Positions 28,167 through 35,693 of a stretch of DNA of 64,000 bases are shown piece after piece (position 1 is the stretch's first letter; each line of letters opens with the position of its first letter). Location of the stretch: the NCBI RefSeq assembly GCF_026013965.1, contig NZ_CP110341.1, forward strand, positions 992,001 through 1,056,000, given 5' to 3'. A model generated the notes under the pieces. It saw nothing but the letters and a program-made list of their open reading frames with translations. It was not told the DNA's origin and searched no databases. The stretch is from Brevibacterium sp. JSBI002. GTDB taxonomy: Bacteria; Actinomycetota; Actinomycetes; Actinomycetales; Brevibacteriaceae. Position numbers and translations under genes: made by a program.

Positions 28167-29171
28167 ATGGACGTCAACACTGACCTCGCAATGTGGTCGA
28201 ACCAGCTGATCATCTCGGCGATGATCGTCTACGCCGTCGCCATGATCTTCTACGCCTTCGATCTTTTCGGCGCGCGTGAGCTCAAGACCTCCGAAGCCGA
28301 GGTCGCCACCTCGGCCAAGGCCAGCACGGTGCGGCGGACAAACCGGAAGACGGCGACGACTGCCGTCCTTGACCGACCCGGTGACGACGACGCCGCGACG
28401 GTGAAGTCGTCCCGGAAGAACAAGCACCGCGGAGCCCGCATCGGCACCTCGCTGCTCGTGCTCGCCATGCTGCTGCACGTCGGCGGCGTGCTCACCCGTG
28501 CCCTGTCCGTCTCACGTGTGCCGTGGGGCAACATGATGGAGTACGTCCTCACCGCCACCGCGATCACCGTCATCGTCTTCCTCGTCGTGCTGACGAAGAA
28601 GGACGTGCGCTACCTGGGAACGTTCGTCTCCGGGGGAGTGCTGCTGTGCCTGGGACTGGCGATCACCGTCTTCTACACGCCTGCCGCGAAGCTCATCCCG
28701 GCGCTGGATTCGTACTGGATCGCCATCCACGTGCCGATCGCGATCCTCTCGACCTCCCTCCTCTACATCTCTGCGATCCTGGCGGTCTTCCAGATCCTGA
28801 AGAGCGTGCATGAGACGAAGAGTCCGAAGTGGCTGCGGTTCCTCCACCGTCTGCCCTCGAGCACCGACCTCGAGCGGATCTCCTACCGGATCGCTGCAGT
28901 CGGCTTCATCACCTGGACGTTCACTCTCATCGCTGGCGCCATCTGGGCCGAGGTGGCATGGAGCCGCTACTGGGGCTGGGACTCCAAGGAGATCTGGACG
29001 TTCGTCGTCTGGGTCATCTACGCCGCATACCTGCACGCTCGTGCGACCCGCGGTTGGGGGCCGACGAAGGTAGCCGTGCTCAACCTCATCGGCATCGCCT
29101 CGGTGATCTTCAACTTCACCGTCGTCAACATGTACTTCAACGGCCTGCACTCGTACTCCGGCCTCGACTGA
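28167..29171 (+). CDS. ccsB: CcsB/CcsA-type cytochrome c heme lyase subunit
   Basis: The 334-residue membrane protein carries the tryptophan-rich WGWDSKEIWTFVVWVIYAAY motif near residue 273, which binds heme on the outer face. His residues flank it in HVPIAILSTSLLYI and YLHARATRGWG. About eight hydrophobic helices are present. A low-complexity cytosolic loop of about 60 residues separates the first two. GGAGG lies 6 nt before ATG 28167. With ResB it attaches heme covalently to apocytochrome c. The gap to resB holds a possible TAGAAT -10 box near 28031. Confidence 0.93.
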   Translation: MDVNTDLAMWSNQLIISAMIVYAVAMIFYAFDLFGARELKTSEAEVATSAKASTVRRTNRKTATTAVLDRPGDDDAATVKSSRKNKHRGARIGTSLLVLAMLLHVGGVLTRALSVSRVPWGNMMEYVLTATAITVIVFLVVLTKKDVRYLGTFVSGGVLLCLGLAITVFYTPAAKLIPALDSYWIAIHVPIAILSTSLLYISAILAVFQILKSVHETKSPKWLRFLHRLPSSTDLERISYRIAAVGFITWTFTLIAGAIWAEVAWSRYWGWDSKEIWTFVVWVIYAAYLHARATRGWGPTKVAVLNLIGIASVIFNFTVVNMYFNGLHSYSGLD

Positions 29172-29540
29172 GGCGGCAGGCCGGCCTCACGTCCGACCGC
29201 TGCGGTGCCCCGCACCGGGAGCCGGAGCTGCTGGCGGCCCAGTCTGAACGGCCCAGTCTGAAGCGAACAGCCCATGTTTGAAACAGGGCTATCCGCCTCA
29301 AACTGGGCCGTTTGCGTGCCGGTTCGATGCCGTGACCAGGCGGCGAAAGACTGTTTCGGCTCAGTCTGCTCTGAAATCATCACGTTCTTCGGTGAGCCGT
29401 TCAGAGAATGGAGTGCCTATTCGCCGGATCGAAGAGTGGCAACGCACCTGCGGTGTCGATGCCGTCGTCGAACAGCGGCGGTGCGGCGCGGGTGCGGCAA
29501 GGCGCCAGAGCGAGAAGCTGCTGGTACGCCGAGGATGTGC
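29172..29540. other. Gene-free interval between ccsB and the PLDc_N gene
   Basis: The first 140 bases hold a nested inverted repeat, listed separately. The rest (about 29313-29540) has no reading frame that resembles a known protein on either strand, and I see no tRNA or clear promoter in it. Confidence 0.5.
29234..29312. repeat. Nested inverted repeat with a tandem 14-bp unit
   Basis: CGGCCCAGTCTGAA occurs twice in tandem (29235-29248 and 29249-29262). The second copy pairs, with one mismatch, with TCAAACTGGGCCGTT at 29298-29312. Inside lies a second hairpin, AGCCCATGTTT with AAACAGGGCT. The element starts about 65 bp after the ccsB stop and has no T-run. Confidence 0.7.
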
Positions 29541-29981
29541 TCAGTTCGAGCGGCCGCGGCCGTCGCCCTTGGTGCCCCGGTCGTCGGAGTCGGCTGACGT
29601 ATCAGCGGAGGAATCCGCGGGATCGCCGTCATCATCGGGCTTGGCGGAATCATCGCGCGGTGGCTTCTTCTCGTCGTCCTGAGCCGGAGGCGCATGCTTG
29701 CCGAGCTTGAGTTCGCGATCGACCTGACGCAGATAGTCCGGATCATCATCCGGGGCGACCTGACCGCGAGGACGGGTGCCGCGGGTGGGCTTGTCTTCGG
29801 AACCGCGTCCGAACAGATACCAGAGGATGAACCCGAGGACGGGGATGAAGAGGATGATGAGTGCCCATACAGGTTTGGGCAGGACTCGAATCAGACCCCG
29901 ATCGCGCAACAGGCAATCGAAGAGTCCGTACAGTGTCACCGCTGCCGCCAGGACGATCGCGGCAATGAGTAGTCGAGCCAT
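29541..29981 (-). CDS. PLDc_N-domain membrane protein
   Basis: The 146-residue protein has two hydrophobic helices. The second belongs to the phospholipase D nuclease N-terminal (PLDc_N) signature, PVWALIILFIPVLGFILWYL, near residues 37-56. A long acidic, Asp- and Ser-rich tail follows with a conserved-looking DPDYLRQVDRELK segment. No catalytic PLD domain is present, as is usual for this short actinobacterial family. The function is unknown. ATG 29981 is preferred over 30002 because of the -10 box 6 nt upstream. Confidence 0.75.
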   Translation of the reverse strand: MARLLIAAIVLAAAVTLYGLFDCLLRDRGLIRVLPKPVWALIILFIPVLGFILWYLFGRGSEDKPTRGTRPRGQVAPDDDPDYLRQVDRELKLGKHAPPAQDDEKKPPRDDSAKPDDDGDPADSSADTSADSDDRGTKGDGRGRSN

Positions 29982-29987
29982 GCAACA

Positions 29988-29993
29988 AGGATA
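29988..29993 (-). promoter_or_regulatory. Leaderless -10 box for the PLDc_N gene
   Basis: On the minus strand TATCCT is followed by TGTTGC and then ATG 29981. No ribosome binding site is present. Confidence 0.45.
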
Positions 29994-30056
29994 GTCCACC
30001 AACCTGAGTGCGGCCTCCAGCGAGCGGTGACAAGACTGTCACGATCGGAGGCTAAA

Positions 30057-30356
30057 ATGAGTTCAATGCGCACCTTCTGGCTCTACACACTCGCTCGCTT
30101 CGGCCTCATCATCGCCGCTGGCCTCGTTCTGTTTCCGTTCCTCGGCTTCAATCTCGTCATGGCGATCGCCGCCATCATCATCGGCGCGCTGCTGAGCTAC
30201 CTCTTGCTCGGTAAGATGCGCGCCCAAGCAGCGACCGAGATCGAAGCAAAGGTCGCCAAGCGAGCCTCCAAGCCCAAGCGCGTCGGCGCCGATGAAGCTG
30301 CAGAAGATGAGATCGTCGAGGAGCGTCTCGGAGAAGACGGCGACCAGTCCAAATGA
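30057..30356 (+). CDS. DUF4229 small membrane protein
   Basis: The 99-residue protein has two transmembrane helices (about residues 8-26 and 28-48) and an acidic-basic cytosolic tail with RAQAATEIEAKVAKRASK. This matches the actinobacterial DUF4229 family, whose members often lie beside menaquinone genes. The function is unknown. ATG 30057 follows GGAGG by 6 nt. It faces menA across a repeat-bearing gap. Confidence 0.75.
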   Translation: MSSMRTFWLYTLARFGLIIAAGLVLFPFLGFNLVMAIAAIIIGALLSYLLLGKMRAQAATEIEAKVAKRASKPKRVGADEAAEDEIVEERLGEDGDQSK

Positions 30357-30432
30357 ACTTGTGGCTCAGCCGAATGAGCTGCGGCTCGGCTGAGGCGGCT
30401 CAGATCCGAATGAGCCGGGGCCTTTCAGCGCG

Positions 30433-30477
30433 CTGAGCCTTGGGACGCCAGGCGACTGAGCCTTGGAACACCAGGCG
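30433..30477. repeat. Two tandem 22-bp repeats
   Basis: CTGAGCCTTGGGACGCCAGG plus CG (30433-30454) recurs at 30456-30477 with two mismatches, separated by 1 nt. Upstream, 30362-30420 also holds imperfect GGCTCAG-CCGAATGAGC repeats. The block lies between convergent DUF4229 and menA genes. Confidence 0.65.
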
Positions 30478-30493
30478 TCAGCACTGAAATGCC

Positions 30494-31426
30494 TCAGAGC
30501 GCCAGACCGAGACCCATCAGTGCGGAGAACGCCAAACCGGTCAGTCCGGTGGATTTGATCGGCGGAATCAGGCCGGGCCCCGTCGTTCCGCTGAGCACCG
30601 TCTTGAGCGGATTGAGTGCTGGGACGAGGGCGAGGATCGCCAAGGCCACGGCGGGATGTCCGTCGAGGATCGCCAGCGCCAGCAGAGCGAACGGCAGCAG
30701 CACGAGCACCGCATAGGTGATGCGTGCGGCATTGTCGCCCATCCTCACGGCCAGAGTGATCTTGCCTGCCTCGATGTCTGTCGGGATGTCGCGGAGGTTG
30801 TTGACCATGAGCACGGCCGAGGCCAGAGAGCCGATCGCCACGGCTCCGGCCCAACCGCTGAGGCTGAGATGACCGACCTGCATCCACATCGTGCCCAAGG
30901 TCGCCACGAGCCCGAAGAACACGAACACGAAGACCTCGCCGAGGCCCATATAGCCATAGGGGCGTCTGCCCCCGGTGTAGAACCAGGCGGCGGCGACGGC
31001 TGCTGCTCCGACGACGAGGAACCACCACGCCTGTGAGATGAGGATGAGCACGATGCCCGCGACCCCGGCCAAGCCGAAGAAGACGAAGGCGGCCCGTTTG
31101 ACCTCGTGAGGTTCGGCCAGCCCGGTCGCGGTGAGCCGGACCGGTCCGACGCGTTCGTCATCGGTGCCGCGGATGCCGTCCGAGTAATCGTTGGCGTAGT
31201 TCGAGCCGATCTGCAGGCACAGGGAGACGAGGAGGGCGAGGAATCCGCGCAGCAGGATCTGTCCGAAGCTGACGTGGTCGTCCTTGCCCGAGATGTCGTC
31301 GAGGATGAAGGCGGTGAATCCGCCGAGCGATCCGATCGCGGCGCCGGTTCCGATGAGGACGGGTGCGAGAGCCAAGGGCAGAGTTCGCAGTCGAGCTCCA
31401 GAAATCCACTGGGCGGCATCAGCCAT
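30494..31426 (-). CDS. menA: 1,4-dihydroxy-2-naphthoate polyprenyltransferase
   Basis: The 310-residue UbiA-family membrane enzyme joins a polyprenyl chain to dihydroxynaphthoate, making demethylmenaquinone. The Asp-rich prenyl-diphosphate site NYANDYSDGIRGTDD lies near residue 77. The second, NNLRDIPTDIEAGK, lies near residue 208. About eight hydrophobic segments are visible. GCGAGGA precedes ATG 31426. It is followed upstream by menE and menB on the same strand. Confidence 0.94.
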   Translation of the reverse strand: MADAAQWISGARLRTLPLALAPVLIGTGAAIGSLGGFTAFILDDISGKDDHVSFGQILLRGFLALLVSLCLQIGSNYANDYSDGIRGTDDERVGPVRLTATGLAEPHEVKRAAFVFFGLAGVAGIVLILISQAWWFLVVGAAAVAAAWFYTGGRRPYGYMGLGEVFVFVFFGLVATLGTMWMQVGHLSLSGWAGAVAIGSLASAVLMVNNLRDIPTDIEAGKITLAVRMGDNAARITYAVLVLLPFALLALAILDGHPAVALAILALVPALNPLKTVLSGTTGPGLIPPIKSTGLTGLAFSALMGLGLAL

Positions 31427-31464
31427 AGTCCTCGCTCACCTTCCTGTCGAATTGTGGAGCCGTC

Positions 31465-32703
31465 TCATGTTAGCGGTTGTTCACCGGTATGGGTATTCGC
31501 GTCACGCGCCATGAGATCGGCGGCGATGCGGGCCGCCGCCCGGCGATCGGGCTTGCCGATCGACCGATCCGGGATCTCGGCGACCGGGAAGACGAGCTGT
31601 GGCAGCAGCTGCCCCGTCATCCCGTGGTCGAGGGCGTTGAGCCTCCGTGCCGATTCTCGCGGATCCACGGCTCCGACACCACCTCCGCCATCGGCGAGGC
31701 GGACGAGCGCGACGATCCGTCTGCCCCATTCCTCGTCGGGCACCCAGGTCACGAGCATCTCCTCGACTCCCGCCTTCTGCCAGCTCGGCAGCAGGCCGGT
31801 CTCCAGGGCGTGCGGGGAGACGTTCGTGCCCCCGGAGACGATGATGTCATCGGCGCGGCCGAGCACGCTGAGCACACCGGAATCGAACCGGCCCAGATCG
31901 CTGGTGTGCATGATCCGCCGTCCCGCCTCGTCGACGGAGAGGGCGGGGGACTCGACCGGTGTGATCGCTCCGTCGGCGCCGATCTCGACGTAGCCGTCGG
32001 CGACGACCGGGCCGCTCAGATCGATCGTCCCCGCCTCGGTGATGGTGACGTCGACGCCGTCGAACGGAGCCCCGTCATAGACGCAGCCACCCGCCGTCTC
32101 GCTCATCCCGTAGGTCCGCACGATCGCCAGCCCCGCGGCTTCGGCGCGCTCGAGCAGGGACGGTGAGATCGCCGCTCCGCCGAGGAGGATGTGCGTGATC
32201 CGTGCGGCCGCAGCGGTCGCCGCGTCGTCCTCGAGGATGCGGTGGAGCTGGGTGGGCACGAGCGAGGTGTACGTCGGTCGGTCGCCCACCCGTTCCAGCA
32301 GATTCGTGACCTCGGTGGCGAAGGACCGAGCGGTGAACCTCGCCGAGGCGGCCCTGACCGGGGCGCGGCCCGCTAAGCGGGCGCGCAGTTCGACTTGGAA
32401 CCCGGCGATGTGGTTGACCGGCAGGCACAGGTGCCAGTCACCCGGTCCGGCGAGGAACCGTTCGGTCGCCCTGGCCGAGGTGGTGAGAGCGTCTGCAGAC
32501 AACGCCACCGCTTTCGCCTTCCCTGTCGAGCCGGAGGTGAAGAGGATGAGGGCCGGAGCAGGACCGTCTCCTGCCCACTTGCCGGGGAACACCTCGGTGA
32601 CGGCACCGTCCCGATCCGAGGGGAGGATGAGGATCGAGGTCCCCGCAAGTGCCCGATCGATGGCCTCGGGCAGCTCTTGAAGACTGAGTTCGCGTGTGGA
32701 CAC
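31465..32703 (-). CDS. menE: o-Succinylbenzoate-CoA ligase
   Basis: The 412-residue acyl-adenylating enzyme activates o-succinylbenzoate as its CoA ester. The core motifs are in order: LILFTSGSTGKAKAVALS (about residue 52), RTYGMSETAGG (about 197), HTSDLGRF and GRADDIIVSGG (about 268-290) and the C-terminal catalytic Lys in RSIGKPDRR. It is shorter than typical AMP ligases because the N-terminal region is reduced, which is normal for actinobacterial MenE. The start is GTG 32703. It lies 19 bp after menB. Confidence 0.92.
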   Translation of the reverse strand: MSTRELSLQELPEAIDRALAGTSILILPSDRDGAVTEVFPGKWAGDGPAPALILFTSGSTGKAKAVALSADALTTSARATERFLAGPGDWHLCLPVNHIAGFQVELRARLAGRAPVRAASARFTARSFATEVTNLLERVGDRPTYTSLVPTQLHRILEDDAATAAAARITHILLGGAAISPSLLERAEAAGLAIVRTYGMSETAGGCVYDGAPFDGVDVTITEAGTIDLSGPVVADGYVEIGADGAITPVESPALSVDEAGRRIMHTSDLGRFDSGVLSVLGRADDIIVSGGTNVSPHALETGLLPSWQKAGVEEMLVTWVPDEEWGRRIVALVRLADGGGGVGAVDPRESARRLNALDHGMTGQLLPQLVFPVAEIPDRSIGKPDRRAAARIAADLMARDANTHTGEQPLT

Positions 32704-32722
32704 AGTTACGGGAACCGGCCGC

Positions 32723-33643
32723 TCAGTAGTACCAGGGGAACGGCGACCAGTCGGGATCGCGCTTTTCGAGGAAGGCGTCGCGACCCTCGACCGCCTCGTC
32801 GGTCATATATCCCAGTCGGGTGGCTTCTCCGGCGAAGACCTGCTGGCCGACCAGCCCGTCGTCGACGAGGTTGAAGGCGAACTTGAGCATGCGCTGCGCG
32901 TTCGGTGACTTGCCCAGGATCTCCCGCGCCATCTGGAGGGCCGCGCTCTCGAGATCGGCGTGGTCGACGACTTCGTTGACGGCACCCATATCGGCCATCT
33001 CCTGCGCGGAGTAGGTGCGGCCCAGGAAGAAGATCTCGCGGGCCTTCTTCTGCCCGACCATCTTCGCCAGGTAGGCGGAACCGTAGCCGGCGTCGTAGGA
33101 GCCGACATCGGCATCGGTCTGCTTGAACTTCGCGTGTTCGCGTGAGGCGATCGTCATATCGCAGACGACGTGGAGGCTGTGGCCTCCGCCGGCTGCCCAG
33201 CCGGGGACGACGGCGATGACGACCTTCGGCATGGTGCGGATGAGGCGCTGGACCTCGAGGATGTGGAGGCGGCCGGCACGAGCCGGATCGACGCTCTCAC
33301 GGGTCTCACCGGAGGCGTACTGGTAGCCGGAGCGGCCGCGGATGCGCTGATCGCCGCCGGAGCAGAAGGCCCAACCGCCGTCATTCTCGCTCGGGCCGTT
33401 GCCGGTGAGCAGCACGGCGCCGACGTCGGAGGTCTGGCGAGCATGGTCGAGAGCGCGGTAGAGCTCGTCGACGGTGTGCGGGCGGAAGGCATTGCGGACC
33501 TCTGGACGGTCGAAGGCGATGCGCACGCAGCCGATGTCGTTGCCGGTGGCAGGGTCGATGGCCCGATGGTAGGTGATATCGGTGAAGTCGAACCCGGAGA
33601 CTTCGCGCCAGGCAGAAGGGTCGAAGATTTCAGAAACCGTCAT
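32723..33643 (-). CDS. menB: 1,4-dihydroxy-2-naphthoyl-CoA synthase
   Basis: The 306-residue crotonase-family enzyme closes the second ring of the naphthoquinone. Family segments include FDRPEVRNAFRPHTVDELYR near residue 43, FCSGGDQRIRGRSGY near residue 92, GWAAGGGHSLHVVCDMTIA near 153 and the DVGSYDAGYGSAYLAKMVG segment near 180. The C-terminus PFPWYY is also typical. It heads the minus-strand menB-menE-menA unit and diverges from menC. A leaderless -10 box supports ATG 33643. Confidence 0.95.
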   Translation of the reverse strand: MTVSEIFDPSAWREVSGFDFTDITYHRAIDPATGNDIGCVRIAFDRPEVRNAFRPHTVDELYRALDHARQTSDVGAVLLTGNGPSENDGGWAFCSGGDQRIRGRSGYQYASGETRESVDPARAGRLHILEVQRLIRTMPKVVIAVVPGWAAGGGHSLHVVCDMTIASREHAKFKQTDADVGSYDAGYGSAYLAKMVGQKKAREIFFLGRTYSAQEMADMGAVNEVVDHADLESAALQMAREILGKSPNAQRMLKFAFNLVDDGLVGQQVFAGEATRLGYMTDEAVEGRDAFLEKRDPDWSPFPWYY

Positions 33644-33649
33644 GGCCCC

Positions 33650-33655
33650 AGCCTA
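33650..33655 (-). promoter_or_regulatory. Leaderless -10 box for menB
   Basis: On the minus strand TAGGCT is followed by GGGGCC and ATG 33643. Confidence 0.5.
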
Positions 33656-33742
33656 GCGCTTGGATGTTGTGGTGCGGTCCGGGGCCGGGCGGCGGACGGT
33701 GAGGTTCCGAACGGCAGGCAGGAGTGGCCGGGGCGGCGGGGT

Positions 33743-33748
33743 TAGTCT
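33743..33748 (+). promoter_or_regulatory. Leaderless -10 box for menC
   Basis: TAGTCT is followed by GGGCTC and ATG 33755. The menB and menC boxes lie 87 bp apart in a divergent promoter region. Confidence 0.5.
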
Positions 33749-33754
33749 GGGCTC

Positions 33755-34915
33755 ATGGCCGATTTCGTACGTTCGCACACTGGCGCATTGGACTCAGAGG
33801 CTCCGGCTGCCGCACCTCTTGATCTGCCGCAGCGCTTCGATGAGGTCATCGAGGACCTGCATGTGGTGCGGCTGCCGATGGTCACCCGGTTCCGCGGCAT
33901 CACCGAACGTGAGGTCGCCGTCTTCGCCGGCCCTACCGGGTGGGCGGAGTTCTCCCCTTTCGTCGAATACGGCACCGAGGAGGCCAGCCGGTGGCTGCGC
34001 GCCTCCCTCGAAATCTCCGGGCTGCTCCCGCAGAAGACCGCGCTCGCCGAGGCGGCCCCCTCCATCGTTCCCGTGCGCGGTTCCAGTCCGGCCGTGGCGG
34101 AGGCGGGGACGAGCGGTGAGACCGTCGACGTCAACGGCACCCTGCCCGCCTGTCCACCCGATCAGGTAGCACCGATCCTGTCGCGCTATGACCGGGTCGG
34201 CACCGTCAAGGCGAAGGTCGCCGAGCACGGATTCGCCTCCCTCGACGAGGATCTGACACGCCTGCGGGAATTCCGCAGGCTCTGCCCCGAGACCACGCTG
34301 CGCCTGGACGCGAATGCCGGATACACGCTCAGCGAGGCCCTTGATGCCTGTGAGGCATTTGCCGAGTTCGACCTCCAATACTTCGAACAGCCGGTGCCCG
34401 AGGTCGAGCAGCTGGCCGAACTGCGCGCTGAGCTTGCCCGGCGAGGACTGCCGATCATCATCGCCGCCGACGAATCCATCCGCAAAGCCGAGGACCCGCT
34501 GCGCGTGGCCGAACTCGGAGCGGCCGAGGTCATCATCGTCAAGGTCCAGCCGCTGGGCGGGATCGGCGCCGCCCTCGAAGTCATCGGCGCCTCGGGCCTG
34601 CCTGCTGTCGTGTCCTCGGCTCTCGAGTCATCCGTCGGCCTGGCCGCCGGAGCCGAACTCGCCGCCAGACTGCCTCGCACCGATCGCAGCCGGGACATCC
34701 TCGGTGATCGGGTTGCCTGCGGGCTGGGCACCGGGCGCCTCTTCACCGCCGATGTCGTCGCCGAGGATGAGGCCCTGACTCCGGTCGACGGGGCCATCCC
34801 GGTCACGCGAATCGTCCCGGACCCTGACCGCATGGAGCAGCTGGCGGTGGATCCGGGACGATTCGCGTGGTGGGCCGACCGGCTCCAGGATTGCTGGAGC
34901 GCCCTGCGAGGCTGA
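33755..34915 (+). CDS. menC: o-Succinylbenzoate synthase
   Basis: The 386-residue enolase-superfamily enzyme dehydrates SHCHC to o-succinylbenzoate. The catalytic series is visible in order: the Lys pair in VKAKVAEHG (about residue 150), metal ligands in RLDANAGY, YFEQPVPE and IAADESI, and the general-acid Lys in IIVKVQPLGG (about 263). A 22-residue acidic N-terminal extension precedes the domain, and the -10 box supports it. Transcription diverges from menB. Confidence 0.9.
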   Translation: MADFVRSHTGALDSEAPAAAPLDLPQRFDEVIEDLHVVRLPMVTRFRGITEREVAVFAGPTGWAEFSPFVEYGTEEASRWLRASLEISGLLPQKTALAEAAPSIVPVRGSSPAVAEAGTSGETVDVNGTLPACPPDQVAPILSRYDRVGTVKAKVAEHGFASLDEDLTRLREFRRLCPETTLRLDANAGYTLSEALDACEAFAEFDLQYFEQPVPEVEQLAELRAELARRGLPIIIAADESIRKAEDPLRVAELGAAEVIIVKVQPLGGIGAALEVIGASGLPAVVSSALESSVGLAAGAELAARLPRTDRSRDILGDRVACGLGTGRLFTADVVAEDEALTPVDGAIPVTRIVPDPDRMEQLAVDPGRFAWWADRLQDCWSALRG

Positions 34916-34974
34916 GCCGATTCTGATTGAACTGATACCGCCTGAATCGACTCGCGGGCGAACCGGCTCAGCCT
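34909..34974. terminator. Inverted repeat between convergent menC and a lipoprotein gene
   Basis: AGGCTGAGCCG (34909-34919) recurs inverted at 34964-34974 without mismatch. The arms overlap the stop codons of both convergent genes. The 44-nt loop is long for a terminator, so the role is uncertain. Confidence 0.35.
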
Positions 34975-35678
34975 GCGTTCTTCACCGCGTCGACGAAGGC
35001 ACCGGCGGTCTTCGTCACGGTGGCCTCTTCGACATCGGCGATATTGGAAACGGCCACGACGTTGTTGCCGACGAGGGCGTAGACCATGCGCAGGTTCATT
35101 GCTGTCTGTCCGCCGGCCTCGACGGAGGCGACGATTCCATTGGTCTCGTCTGCCCCGTCGACTTTGGCGTCGAAGGTCTTGTACTCCATCGACATCTCGA
35201 CGCCGGCGGTCTTGATCTTCACATCGCTGCATTCTTCTGCGATCTTCGAGGCGCCCTCGATCTGGGTCTGTGCGCCGTCCACATCGTCATAGCTCGACAG
35301 GGCCGCGGAGAGGATGTTGTCGGTGGAGGTTCCAGCGACCGTGGTGCCTTTGGAGGCGAGGTTGGCGTTGAGGAGGTTCATGGTGATGTCTTTGCACTTG
35401 GCCGGTTCGAACTCAGAACTCTCCAGGGCCTTGACGGCCTCGCTGGAGGAATTGCCGGCACCGTCGACGGCCTTGAACGATTGACCCTCGGCCTTGGTCG
35501 ACTCAAGGATCTCCTTGAGCTTCGCCTCATCGAGTTTGCTTGCCTGCGGGGTCTCTTCGGCTGACGCCTGCGAGGAGTCACCGCCGCTGTCAGCCTGGTC
35601 CGGCTTGTCTCCTCCACCCGTGCAGCCGACGAGGGAGAGTCCGGCGAAAAGAGCGACGGCGGGGAGTATGCGTTTCAT
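34968..35678 (-). CDS. Predicted lipoprotein, PknH sensor-like fold possible
   Basis: The 236-residue protein has a signal peptide with the lipobox LVGC near residue 19, so it is probably anchored on the outer face. A Ser-, Glu- and Asp-rich linker follows to about residue 45. Two cysteines (in AKCKDI and EECSDV) could form a disulfide, and the alternating segment SAALSSYDDVDGAQTQIEGA recalls the extracellular sensor domain of mycobacterial PknH and related lipoproteins. That is a weak resemblance. I do not recognise a specific family. It lies downstream of the esterase gene on the same strand, 15 bp away. Confidence 0.6.
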   Translation of the reverse strand: MKRILPAVALFAGLSLVGCTGGGDKPDQADSGGDSSQASAEETPQASKLDEAKLKEILESTKAEGQSFKAVDGAGNSSSEAVKALESSEFEPAKCKDITMNLLNANLASKGTTVAGTSTDNILSAALSSYDDVDGAQTQIEGASKIAEECSDVKIKTAGVEMSMEYKTFDAKVDGADETNGIVASVEAGGQTAMNLRMVYALVGNNVVAVSNIADVEEATVTKTAGAFVDAVKNAG

Positions 35679-35693
35679 GGTTGACCTCTCGAG

